A stretch of DNA of 64,000 nt from Gnetum montanum (Eukaryota; Streptophyta; Gnetopsida; Gnetales; Gnetaceae), in contig MNCI01015960.1 in assembly GCA_015680685.1 (NCBI GenBank), positions 126,964-190,963 on the forward strand, written 5' to 3'. The position numbers and the translations under genes are program-made. Below are positions 1-12,000 of the stretch, piece after piece. A model generated the notes under the pieces. The model was not told where the DNA came from and searched no databases. It saw only the letters and a list, made by a program, of their open reading frames with translations. Positions within the stretch are counted from its first letter, which is position 1, and every line of letters begins with the position of its first letter.

Positions 1-182
1 TTAACCATCGTCACTAGAACATCACAAGTGAGATTGGGAAGACAACGACCATTCTAACCCAAGGTTTTATTAGCTAGGGTCTGGTGTATGTTAAGTGCTT
101 ACAGTCTACGAAATTCGACTGAGTCGTGTATGAACGCTCGTGATTCGTATGGTTGGGCGTAGGGGTACCTAGCTGCTCATCA
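1..182 (+). mobile_element. 3' end of a Ty3/gypsy LTR, cut by the window edge
   Basis: The end of this stretch (TCGTATGGTTGGGCGTAGGG, then a GTACC and CTCATCA terminus at 182) matches the last 130-140 bases of the LTRs ending at 22851 and 29718. It also matches the reverse complement of the LTR starts at 25515 and 62234. All share the terminal CTCATCA, which pairs with TGATGAG at the other end. The plus orientation implies that internal sequence would follow at 183. The bases just after it (TGGGGGTGTCATCTTGC) only loosely resemble the primer site seen at 22853, so the downstream neighbour may not belong to it. Confidence 0.8.
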
Positions 183-3140
183 CTGGGGGTGTCATCTTGC
201 TACCAAAAGTGGAAAAGTAGCTTTTCCCCCTATTTCTATGCTGCCCAACATGAAAGGAGTCTTCTCTAGTGTGGATGAAATAAGAATGCTAGATCTAGGC
301 TGATTCAAGTCCCAATTAACTATGCATGGTAGCTTTTGGAGTTGCTAGGACCAAAGGCTACAGTTTCATGTCAAAATTTGGCAATTTTATGTACTTCTAT
401 GTGTTTTGGGCTTCCCCCTTTTTTCAATGCTGAGATTGGGGAGCTCAATGTGGAAGACTATGGATAACTACTCTTTGACCATTCAAGATCAATTTTCTGA
501 GGTTTGAAGACTCCATAGGGTGAGCACAAGGTCCTAAATTGCATGTAATGTCATTTGATGTTGTTCTAAGATTTTAAGGAGCTCCAAAAAGTCCCTCATC
601 CAATTTTCATGCTGAGTAAAGTGGAGGAAGGGATCCCCAATGTGGAAGAATCATAAATGTTAGATTTTGGAAAGTTTTGGCCTTAATCAATCATGCATGT
701 GTGCCTATAGGGTTGTTAGGGTGTGCTAGGGTTTGAGGTAAAAACTAGTTAGTTTGAAGGTTTCCTAGGTAGTTTTTTGAGCTTCCCCCCTATTTTCCAC
801 GTTGGGGATAGTATGCTCAACATGGAAGACTAGGGAAGTAGCTTTTTAGCGTTATGTGGTCACTTTTGCAAGGTTTGAGGGCTCAAGAATATGTGAAACT
901 AGCCTTAGGGCTCACGTCAGGCTATAGGTTGTTTGCTTGAGGTGTTCAAAAGTCATTCTTGAGTCCTCCCAAAGTTTTTCCCTTTCTTCCATGTTGGGTA
1001 GAGTGGAAGAGGGAGCTCTCAACATGGAGGAACTGATGAACCTTGCATTTTTACCATTTTCTAATGCTTCTATCCATGCATGTGGCTCTCCAAGGTTGCT
1101 AGTGTTAATTGCTACTGTCTAGTGTCAAGATTAGGTCGTTTTAATGGTTGTGAAGTGGTCATTGGTGTTTTCCCATTTTTCCACACTTAGGTTTCCATTC
1201 TTAGCATCAAAGATTAGGGGAAAAGGGTTTTTGGCTACTTATGATTAACCTTAAAGACTATGAGGGTCTTGGGAACAATAAATAAGGCCCTAAGACACAC
1301 ACAGGGCTTTCTGGTGTTCATTTAAGATCTCTAAAGGTCATTTTAGAGTCTCCAAAAAGTTCCTCCATTTCTTCCATGCTGGCTAGCATGGAAGAGGAAG
1401 CTATCAGCATAGAGAAACTAGGAGACCCTATTTTTGGCTAATTTTTGGCAATTTTGGCTATGCATGGGTGTCCACAGGGTTGTTAGTTTTGACTATTAAT
1501 GTCTAGTATTGGAATCCAATTGTTTTGAAGGATTTAAGAGGGTTTTTAGGCTCTCTCCCCTCTATCCATGCTAGGGCTAGGATGCTCAGCATGGATGGGG
1601 TCCTCCTTAGCATGGAGAGGCCAAGTGGGATAAGTTTTGATCATTTTAGATGGCTTCTAGAAGGTCTAGGTTCCTTCTAGGAATCAAACTACATGCAAAC
1701 TTCAATGATTTTGGCCTTTCTCCTTCTATCCTTGGTGAGACTAGAATGCTTAGCATGGAGGAGGTCCTCCCTAGCATGGAAGAATCTTAGGAGGTTGATT
1801 TTAGTTGATTTCGGGCATTCTAGTGGCATCCAAAAATGCTGTGAAGGTTCTGGTGTTAGTCCAAGATGATTTGTTGTTGTTTTCTTATTTCTAGAACACC
1901 CCACTCACCTTCTTAGCTCCATCCTCCTAGTTTCCATGTTGGGCAACGTGGAAGAGGTCTCCCCCAGTGTGGAAGAACCATGAAAATTAGATCTAGGCTA
2001 ATTTCACACCCAATTGACCATGCATGTTAGCCTTTGGGGTTGTTGGTATTAATGATCAATACTGGGTGCCAAGATTTAGCAATTTGGAGGCTCCCAAGTG
2101 CCTCCTACATTTTTCCCCCTTTCTTCCACATTGTGCATGATGGCCCAAACATGGATGAGAGGGGAATGACAATTTTGTACCATATTTAACTACTTTTGGA
2201 GCATTCAAATGGTCCAGAGAGTTCCAACAAGGTCTAAGGGTTACCAGGCTTTGAGAAATGGCTACTAGGTAATTGATTTAGGTCATTTTTGGCTTCCCCT
2301 CATTCATCCACATTGGGGATGAGATGCTCAATGTGGATGAAGCCTCTCCAATCTAGAAACACCAAATCCTAAGGTTTTGACTAGTTTTAACTAGGTTAGT
2401 GAGGTTCTGGGGTTGCCGAGATGTTTGGAGGGGTTCTACATCATGTGGGTCCACATTGGGGTCAAACTTGGGCTAGATGGTTGTTGGGGGTAAGAATAGA
2501 TTATACCCCCCTTCTTGCATGCTGGGACTATTACCCCAGTGTGAAAACCCATGTTGTCCAAATTTGTCAATGTCCAACCCTCTTTTGGAAGCCCAGGTTT
2601 GAAAAGGTAGGTTGTAACTACCAAAAATGGTAACATAGTTATATTTTAATGGTTTTGTAAAATGGGAGGCATGTATCCATGTTGGGCATTCCATCCCCAG
2701 TGTGGATGCATGGAAGTTAAGGTTGAAAATTTTTTTTTAAGTGTCAAAAGTGGCTAGAACTTAGCATTGATGCAATTTTTTGGCTAAGAGGGAAGGCATA
2801 TGGTGGGGCCCAAAAATTTAAAATTTTTAGTTTTGAGCTTAAATCCCACCAATCTCAATGTGGAAGATACTTTTCCCCTTGCACTTCAGTGCACTAAATG
2901 AGCAACTAGAGTTTAGAGGTGGGCATTTAGGTTTAGATGTAGTTTATATTGTCAAATTTTTTAAGATTTCAATCATAATTCACATTCTTACAAATAGTGC
3001 ATTGGAGGAGAGCTCCAGAAAATATTTTTGTGGTAGAAACTACCTATCCTATGCATGGAAGCCTTCCATATTTCTTATAGCTAGCATTGATCTTCCATAC
3101 CTCTCAAATTCCATCAACTCTCAATGTTGAGCCTACCATG
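183..3140. repeat. Degenerate tandem array, about 190 bp unit with about 383 bp dimer
   Basis: A block reading roughly TTCCATGCTGGG..., then AACATGGAAGAGG or AGTGTGGAAGA, recurs near 234, 428, 606, 795, 988, 1180, 1373, 1566, 1730, 1933, 2125, 2307, 2517, 2672 and 2850. The steps are mostly 180-195 bases. Alternate units share a second block, GTTGTTAGT.TTAATGACTA..GTCTAGTGTCAA, near 340, 713, 1096, 1479 and 2040. This gives a two-unit super-period of about 383 bases. Unit-to-unit identity is low, so the array is old. No coding potential is visible; short open frames here are chance. It could be a free satellite or the tandem-repeat part of an LTR element's untranslated region. Confidence 0.75.
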
Positions 3141-3639
3141 GCACCAAAGCAATGTGGAGGAAAGAGCTGAAATCCTAGGATTCAAAAGCCAAACAAGCTT
3201 GTCAAGGACCTACAAGGACTACCTAGGCCTATCAGCAACCAAGCTTCATCTATTGCCACTCCAAGGTAGATAGTTGTACTCATTTTTTCTTTAGTTTCTA
3301 GCTATTTTTATTGCTTTTCTTGTGTTTTTCTTACCACATGTGTGCCCATGTTTTCCAAATATACATTGAAAAAGGGGGTAAAACAAAATTCTAACAAAAT
3401 CCCCCTTCTTATTTTTCTTATTTCTATGAAGATCTATAGTTGTTTCATTGTTTTGGCTTTAGTAGATTTGATTCTTAAATTTAGGCCTATTATTTTTATG
3501 CTTTTTTTCTCAAGATTTTGGGGTAAGGTCGTTTTCTCATATCTAGGCCAAATTCTTTGCCAAAATTAAATTTTTTCACAATCCTACCTAGTTATTTTTG
3601 GTGTTTTTTCTCATGGCTATGAGTTATTTTGACTATTTT
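3141..3639. other. AT-rich spacer without recognisable feature
   Basis: I see no gene or repeat copy here. It is T-rich on the plus strand, with many TTTTTGGCTA-like words that continue into the next array. Confidence 0.5.
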
Positions 3640-4450
3640 GGCTATTTCTTTAAGGCTATGTTAAGCTGGGTTTTAGCTTTTTAGCTTTTTACATGAAAAA
3701 AATGTAAGTAAGTTGTGTATTTTTATTAAGAAAACACCTACATATTTTTAATAATTTATATTATAGGTTTGTAGCCCTACATTTTATCTTTTTAATGGTT
3801 GTTGTCTCATTTGATTTGGCTTTGAAATGATTAAGTTAGGGCAATTTTCCTAAGGTCATGCAGTTAGCCTTTTTATGTCACTTTTAGATTTTCAGGCAAA
3901 TTCACAAATTTTTTCTAAGAAAATGGCAAGATTTTTGGCTAATTTTAAGTTATGAATAGGTGGGCCTTGGCTTCATCTTTCCAATAGAGGTAGAATCACT
4001 CCGATTGGACTTAAAATGATTTTTTCATTAAGCCTATGTTAAAAGGAGGTTTGTGCCATTTTTAGATTTTTGTCCAAATTGATAAATTTTTTCTACATAA
4101 ACAGCAAGGTTCTGAATCTTCATTAAGCATGCATATTTAAGGCTTGATTTAAGCTTTCAAAAAATGGTGGAATCACTCCATTTGGAGTTCAAATGAATTT
4201 TTGGCAAAGTTGTTACCAACCCTATGCGAAAGGAGGTTAATGGTGAAAACTACATTTTTTGCTAGATTCTTCTATGTTTCATGTCAAAATGGTTATGTAT
4301 CTCTAGTTTTAATGGTCATGGCTACAAAGCTTGTAATTTCATGATTCTTTCCATGGTGAAATCATTAAAATTAGAGCTTGGATGAATTTTTGATGAATTT
4401 TTTTGTCTAAACTATGTGAATCTTGGTTGTAGTACCTTACCCCTTTTGGG
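3640..4450. repeat. Second degenerate tandem array, about 185 bp unit, about four copies
   Basis: A block of the form AATCACTCCRTTTGGA, preceded by a stem near CTTTCCAATAGAGG and followed by TATG..AAAGGAGGTT, recurs near 3785 (weak), 3975, 4155 and 4345 (weak). A second block, TTTTTAGATTTT..CAAATT.A.AAATTTTTTCTA, recurs near 3885 and 4060. Copies are diverged. It lies between the large array on the left and the intron-bearing pseudogene on the right and may be part of the same element. Confidence 0.55.
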
Positions 4451-4849
4451 ATGGATGTGATCGATATGTATAGTTTTTCTTGTCAACATGTGAATATTAT
4501 GTTTTAAATTTTCTTTTAAGAAAAGTAAAATCTTTTACTATTTTTAGAAAGATCTTTTATTAAGGCTATATGCTTTATTCTAAGTTTATGCATGATTTAA
4601 TCTAAGGCTTAGTTTTATCTATAAAGTTTTGGCTATAATAGTTTGGCTATGCAGTAAAAGGTTATAACAATGCTTTTTTGTGGAATTTCTTAAGCTAATT
4701 TGAATAAACACCTTAGAGCTTTTTATAGGGCCTAATTTCACCCTCAACTAGGATATTTTTTCAAAACTTGTTAAGAGATTTTTATTCATCATAATTCTTT
4801 TGCTTTGCTGCATGCAAGGTCTGTTTGAAGCTCATCCACATTATTGTCG
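4451..4849. other. AT-rich spacer, nothing recognised
   Basis: AT-rich sequence that leads into the first recognisable coding stretch of the plus-strand pseudogene. No promoter can be called with confidence. Confidence 0.4.
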
Positions 4850-7800
4850 CTATATTGGCCATCTTAAGACTAATACGCCATTTCCTGACATGTCATTGGG
4901 GAAGGCTTCATTGTGGTTCTAGCCTAGGACAAGGGAGTTCCTTGCCTACATCCTACAAAACTTTAGTGTGATGCTATGGTCACACTTGTTTGCGGAGGTG
5001 GTTGGGGCCATAGTGGACACCTTGTTTCCTTGGGCATCTAGCTTGATTTTCAAGTTCATTATTGACAATCCACCTACTAGGACATCAAGGGGATCATCAA
5101 ACACAATAATCCCACATTACCTCACAGAGATCTGGATGATGTCAAAGTATAGTTAGTATAATGCTGACAATACTCTAATGATGGCACATCAGGCCCACAC
5201 ATTGTTCCAAAACTTGCCAAGCACTATGTATTGTCTACGTTGGTAAGCATAGTTGTTATAGTGTTTTTATGACTCTATTGGCTTTATTGGCTGCTTTTCC
5301 TAACTCTATTGATTTTATGAACTTCTTGCAAGTACCAAGTCACTGATAAAGGCTTGATCATTAATGATCAAACCTTAGTAGTGGCTCAAACTGCCCTATA
5401 TGAATTCACTAAGGACCCCTAGATTAGAACTATTGTGTATTAAAATTTTAAATGGGACTTTGATGCATACACTACAAGGTTCAACCTTGTATACAAGAAG
5501 TGTAAGGATGATGGAATGATACACAATTGGTGGGTAAACTCCACTAACTCCATGGACCAGACCCTTACAACTGGGACCTCCACTCAAACCACATCAAAGA
5601 AGAAGAAGAAAGGTAAACATAAAGGCCACACATTCTAATGTTTTATGGTTATAAAAACTCCAAGTGTTCTATTGCTTTGACTAGTTGTTGATGCTAAGCT
5701 TTAGTTGTTACCTTGCAAGACCTTCCACCTCTGCTAATGTCACCATACCACATTCAGGAGTACATCATGAGGATACCCTCATCCTGAAGTTTGGAGAGCT
5801 GATTCCAGGATAGGAATGGTTGAGGGGACAAGCACCTAGGTACATACAAGTAAACATTTAGCATGTAAGTTTTCTTAACGTAGTTATGACACCTATCCCT
5901 TCCATCCCTGTTGTGGATTTATTGCATGCCATTGACTCCTTTGATGAGAAGGTTGGTCATTTTAGCACCATCATTCAAGGTGTGAAGGTTAACATGGACA
6001 TTGATGAGGACCTTTTTTGCAACTTTTTTAGTGTCCCCACTAATAAGGCAAAGGTTTCTACTAGGACAGTGTAGGAATTAGGCCATCATGAGGAAGTTTT
6101 GGAGTGGCTTGGTGCAACCATGGGCCACTCCAGAATTTTTATGAATGGCTCCATGGATCCTAATGAAGAGAAATCATACCCCTTGTTCATATCTCATGCA
6201 TTTCCTAAACTATTATCATAAAAGAAGGTGACTGGCATCACACAAGGATGGACGTTTAAGAAGGTCCTAATGGGTGGCACCAGATTCAACTAGGCAGCTA
6301 CTTTGGTTGTTAGGCTTCAAGAGGAGATCCTTAGACTCCACACAGATACCTCTACAATAATCCACATGAATTTTGCATTTTTATGGGTTATTTGAAGAGG
6401 TTTGTGGGGTTTCTGATCATGTATAGGAATGGGCAATGGATTCCCCAAGACCCAAGTCAACTTTCTAAGCCTTGGATAAAGCACATTTATCCAATAGTGC
6501 AGGCCCATAATCCACCAAAGGGAATGGATGATACATTGTCCATTATCACTAAGGATCTTAATGTTAGGCAATGTGAGTCCCCTGATAGCACAGATAATGA
6601 GGAGCCCCTCACATTTCCAACGAGCATCTTAGAGGTCAAACGATGATGTAGGAAGGTCAAAGGGATAGCTAGAAAGAAACTCAAGAGGTCCATGGAGGAA
6701 GCATCACAAAGATCTAACCAACTTGCCTCGAAGAAGCTTAAGTTTAAGCTTAAGCCATCATAGTAAGTAGTCATAGGTATGCTTTGTTTAAGTTTGGCTA
6801 TTTTATGTTTAAAGTTTATAGCTATGTTATGGTTCCATGTGTTAACCAATTTTCTATGTGTTATGGTTGTAGACACACATCAAGTTATGGCAACCCAAGC
6901 TACCACAAAGGAAGAATAAAGGCATTTGAAAGAGGCACTCCTAAAGCAACCTAAGGTTGAAGCATTTGCCGATGCAAATATAAACAATCTAGATGCCTTC
7001 TTTTATGAGGCGGTGCTAGGTACATCCTCCATCATCATTCTAGAGGAAGAGGAGAAGGAGCCACGTATGTCCATGCCTTAGCACTTTCATTATATCTTAT
7101 GGTTTAATTTTGGTTTTCATCCTAACCATTTGATGATTATTATGGTTATAGTAGTTCTTAAGCCACTAGTTCAACCCCCTGTCCCTAAGTTTCATGCAAA
7201 ACCATGGATGGAGACTTCAAACAAGGTGGAGTTTATGCACGAGATGGCCAAGGACATCATCACTCAGTTACAAAAGGTTGTACCTGAGATAGGTAAGGAC
7301 TTTGTTTTATGTGGCTTAGTTATTTGGTTGTGTCATAGGCTATGTTTCTAATATGGCTATCTTAGGCTATACATTATGTTTATGATTGTATTTCATGCTT
7401 GTGTAGTGTCTTCTATGGAGTGGGACCCTAGCAGAGACATGGAGATTTACTCCTTGCCTAAGCTTCCCTTCAATGTATCTAGTGTACCCTTGAAGTTGTA
7501 TGAGACTACTGCTAATCTAGCAATGTTGTGTGCAAAAACTTCATGGGAGCTATAGAGGTCCAATGAATCCCTATGGGAGGAAGTTGTGGCCTTAAGGGAG
7601 AAGACTCAACAGTAGGAGGAAACTATTAGAGATCTCTGAGATCACAAGGCCTTTGTGGAAGCCCAAGTGGCTAACTTAGGGGAATTGCGAACCAAGGAGA
7701 TCATGTGGATCCGCTACTAGCATACCATTTGGGATAACGTAGTAGTTCTATGGGAGATGGTGGAACAATAGATGTAGATGGACCTCATTTCCTAGAAGGT

Positions 7801-8222
7801 TGAGGACTAGAAAGATCATTGCACTTGGGTCCTAGAGTGGGGTAAGAAACAAAAGATCCACAAGTGACAATATAAGGTGGATTGTGGGGCCTACCTTAAG
7901 TGGCTTAAGGAGGAGTTGATTGAATGGTGCAAGAGAGAGTTGTTCATCTAGGGGATCTAGGTAAGGAGTGCTTATTGGCTTTTTGAAAGTACTCTCATAG
8001 TGTAGTAAACCCCTTCTCTTAAGATTACCACTACTATAGGTGAGACTTCTATGACTGCTATTACTTAGGAGCCACCTACTTGGACTGCAATAGATAGGAC
8101 CAACATCCTTTTTGGCATTGATCTTGAGAATGATGATTGGGTCAACATGATGGAGGACCAAATCCTCCATTTTTTGGAGGAAGGCCTTCCACATCTACCC
8201 TCGGAAGTTATGGAGCTATAAT
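4850..8222 (+). pseudogene. Decayed multi-exon gene, probably an extra ORF of a gypsy-type element
   Basis: Coding-like stretches on the plus strand are separated by five short gaps with GT-AG ends: 5243-5332, 5613-5719, 6763 (or 6777)-6872, 7065-7151 and 7293-7406. Donors read GTAAGC, GTAAAC, GTAAGT or GTATGC, GTATGT and GTAAGG; acceptors end TGCAAG or RTAG. Exon 5333-5612 reads through with two stops and ends in a lysine run (KKKKK). The exon from 5884 contains the motif IIQGVKVNMDIDEDLFCNFF, the [VI]xGxx[VI]xxxxxxI...F/L.[VL]P pattern of the putative plant transposon proteins found in Athila/Tat elements. Near 6700 there is a basic nuclear-signal-like stretch (RKKLKRS, KKLKFKLK). The last exon (7407-7950) is Glu/Lys-rich and coiled-coil-like. 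A frameshift lies near 6385. Many stops are TAG where Gln is plausible. It is antisense to the gag-protease pseudogene at 9050-12720. Assignment to a family is an inference. Confidence 0.5.
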
Positions 8223-8317
8223 TCCCATAGGTTAGATGTATTTTATATTTTAGTTTTTGTTTTAAATTAAGGATTTGACTATTGATCACTAACTGGCTAT
8301 GTGTTATTGTATTTAAC

Positions 8318-8512
8318 ATTATCCATTAACATGAAAATAAAAGTAATGTAACCATCTATAACATAGCCTTGGCAAAAATGCACCTTAGCATCCTCCATTT
8401 ACTCATTTTTAGTTTGTTGGATACATTACTTTTCTTTTCATGTTAATGGATAATGTTAGGCAAGAATATGTTATAGATGGTTATTATGTTTTGACATTTT
8501 TGCCACACAATG
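8318..8512. repeat. Imperfect foldback (inverted repeat) segment
   Basis: CATTATCCATTAACATGAAA at about 8320, running on to AGTAATGTA near 8356, returns as its reverse complement at about 8432-8468. ACCATCTATAACAT near 8352 also returns inverted at about 8470-8485, and GGCAAAAATG near 8370 at about 8498. The inverted blocks are not perfectly nested, so the original palindrome has been rearranged. It lies just past the end of the plus-strand pseudogene. Confidence 0.6.
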
Positions 8513-9049
8513 TGGCCATGGCTTTGTATGTTATGGATACTTTAAATTAAAATTAAAATTTTGGTTTTATTTTTGGCTATCTCTATTGTTATAAAAAGCA
8601 TTGTAAATGTTGTGAATGTTATGAATGCCTATGTTGACATTTTTGGCTATAAAATTAAGCAACTAATCAATGCAATAATAGGCTAAACAAAAATATAATA
8701 AAATAGATGTTTGTCAGTTTTAGGCCATGGTGGGCACAAGTTATATTATTTTTGCCAATTTAGGACCATGGTGGGCCATGTTGCATAATGATTACATTAT
8801 CAATTTTAGGCCATGGCAGGCCACATTGCTAGTTTAAAGTCTTAGCAAATTGTGATCCTAGTTTAAGGCCATAGTGGGCCATCAGGAAAAAGAAACTTAT
8901 ATGTATATATTTTGCAATTTTATGTTTTAAGACTTTTTTTATGTTTATAACATGAGAAAGACTGTAATAAATTAAGTAAAAATGAAAAATAGAAACTTAT
9001 GCTATATGCATAGAGAGTAAAACAAAGTATATAAAAAGGTATAACAAAC
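8513..9049. repeat. AT-rich spacer with four GGCCATGGTGGGCC motifs
   Basis: The motif TTTAGGCCATGGTGGGCCA and close variants occur near 8722, 8760, 8807 and 8864, separated by 40-60 bases. GGCCATGGTGGGCC is nearly self-complementary. The rest of the stretch is AT-rich, with no gene seen. It forms the 3' flank of the minus-strand gag-protease pseudogene. Confidence 0.5.
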
Positions 9050-12000
9050 ATGGCTATCAGCGCATCTAGTTATAATGGCACGGGATGAAAAGATTATGAT
9101 GAACTTCACTTGTGTAGATTATTCCTAATCTTTACAAGATTAGATAATGAGTAAGGTCTATTCTGCATAAGCTTATATTCACCATCCCCTTCACTGACAA
9201 TGTTAAAAGGGAGTTCATCCCATAATGCATCCTATTGCTTATCATTGTCATTGTTGGCTTTCTTATGTTGTTGAATTTCATGGCTTAGAGCTTCTACTTG
9301 AAGCTCCACTATAGATCCTTGATCTATGTTCACATTGTTGACAACTAGGGAAACTGCATCATCACCATAAATGATGATTTCACCCCCCTTGTAAGGAAGG
9401 TAAATTTCTTGATGGATGAGTGAGGATACGGCTAGTAATTAAGCCAACCAAGGTTTTTCCAATATAAGGTTGAACCCTGGTGTTTCCTCCACCACCAAGA
9501 AGTTGGCAATTGTAGGGAATTACTCCCTTACCACAAAGTTTAAGGAGATAGACCCCTTGATGACAACCCTTAATCCATTGAAGGATTTGAGAGTTGAGAT
9601 TGATGTAGGTTGTATTTGATCAGTTAGGCCCAAGTGTTCAATAATGATGCATGGGGTGACGTTAGTTATGGCACCATCATTAACATGCATCTAATGTACT
9701 TTAAACTACCCTACACGTATGGTTGTGAATAGAGGAGCCCTAGTTACTTCACCATTTTCGGGATTAACCTTAATTTCACTATCACAAAACACTAGGGGTT
9801 TTGGCTTCTCCTTCCTTGGTGAAAAAGGAACCATCACTACATGAATGACTTCCTCATTAGCAGGGATGTTCTCACTAATGGGACAGGGGATCAACATTTT
9901 AACTAGTGCCTCACAATGTGTCGTGGAAGTCATGATCAGGTCATACAAGCTTAAAGTTATGTTTTTCTACTTGAAGGATTACCTAACTTGGTCTATCGCA
10001 TTAAGGAAGTTTTTATCATTGGTCATGGGCTTATTACCCTAGTTTTTCTTTACTTTCTCCATGCATCCAAAATCTGAACTTTGGCTTTAGGTTATGATTA
10101 TTGGAACTTTCCCTCATTCTTTTGGCTATGGGTTTTGGTATCCTCTTGTGGCTTATTGGTTGAAATGGGTTAAGTAGAAGAGGTCATGGGTATAGCTGAT
10201 ATGGGACTAGGCTTCAATGGATCCACTTCATTTCGTGCTTCTATCTACCTATCACCGTTATTGTTGAGCTTTTGCTTATGCTTCTTCCTTTTCTTGGTTG
10301 AAGTTTTTTGGTTGTTGGTCGTTGGTTGTGAGGAAGAGGTAGTAGCATTAGCCACCATAGGAGGTCATTGTGCATTTAATTAGGCTACAATTGGTTGGGT
10401 TGTTTTAGGCTGGGACACCCTAATGACAAAAGGATCCCTCAAAGATGCTCATGATGGTACTCTTATGATGAAGGGGAATCTTGAGCTAGTGGAAGTTGAA
10501 GAATGCCTTTTATTGTAAGGGGGCACTCGAATCATAATTGCTTCTCTTAGGGATTTTCAATCATCATCAATGTTACATGCTGAGATAACATAAGGGTTAT
10601 CATTAGCATTCAATGAATTCTTGTAAACCTACATCGACTGATTTTGTGGTCGAACTACGTCAGAAGCATCTAAGACTAGCTCCATCATCTAAAGGTCATC
10701 CTTCAATGCAAGGCAAAATCTATGTCATAACCAAGTAGTTGGTAATGATGGAAGAAGTGGTCTAACTTGAAATACTTAGGCAACTATGGATCATCCTTTG
10801 TTACTCTAGTGGGATCTTTGACTATTTTGCAAAGCCTATCATGCTTCTTTTAGGAAGCTTTAGACATCTATTTGTATTGAATACACCCACTTTTCAAAAG
10901 TTTATCTAACAACTCTAATGGTTTTACTGGTAGCATAGTGTATTTGGACCTATCCTTTCTTTTCAAATTGGGTCTAGTTGTTGTCGATGTAGTGGCCCAG
11001 AGGTTGATGGTTGGTTATTACAATCATTAATGGGGGCCTTGGGTGGCTTGGCTCTTGGCCCCTAGTTTGTGGTCTTTTCTTCTTTGGTCACAGTTGCTAC
11101 TTTCATATTGTTTTGTTTTCCTTTCTCTTTTTCACTCCATGTATGCTGATTTTTATATGTTGCATAGGCCAAATCATGACTAGCCTCTGCAGCATCTTCT
11201 ATATTCTTGGTTTGAGAAAATGCTTGGCTAAGAGACCACGGGTCAAGGTAGTAGAGTTTGGACTTAATAAAGTCATTAACTACTCCCTTAAATATAGCCA
11301 AAAGGTGTGCTTTAGCTATAGGTTTTGGTATTTTATTTATTAGTCAATTCCACCATTGAATGAATTTCTGCACAGGTTCTAGGGATCCCTACTTGAACTT
11401 CATGAGTTGGTCAAGTGTTGTGTCAGGCTTTAAGTTATACTTGATGTAGTTGAAAATATGTAGTTGACAAGTGGGCTATCAAGTCCTCTAGAGAGAATAT
11501 GGATCCCCTAGATAATGCATGGTACTAATCAAGTACTTTCCCAATCATGAAAATGGGGAAAATCCTCATGATGGCATGAGGCCATGGTTGTAGGAGTAAG
11601 CATTCAAATCTAAAGGTTATATAAGGTGATTATTAGGGTCACCTTCTCCATTGTATTTACTAAATTTGAGAATAAGGACACTAGGAGGAAGTGTCAAGGG
11701 TGGGACCATAGGACTAATGGGATCATCCTGGTAGAAATCCATAATCTTGACACTTTAAGAAGTAGAGGCTTTAAGCCTCTTTCACTCCTCTATCAAGTCT
11801 TGGATCATCTGAAAGGCTTGATCCAGACCCTATGGTGGCTAGTTTTGGGGCTTGCACATATGGTTGTGATGTCTATTGTGAGAATGGTGGCCTCACTATG
11901 AGTTTTAGGATGAAAGAAAGAGGTTGTGTCATGGTCGTAGCTTGTGGACCAACAAGGAAAAAGATGCTTATGCTGATATTTGAGGCATAAATGGAATAAA

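Noticed and set aside
183-3140. CRISPR-like array of spaced repeats
   Set aside because: Units are long, diverged and contiguous, with no short invariant repeat and unique spacer; the genome is clearly eukaryotic.
8720-8735. Restriction-like or origin-type palindromes as a replication origin
   Set aside because: Short near-palindromes are not evidence of an origin in plant nuclear DNA.
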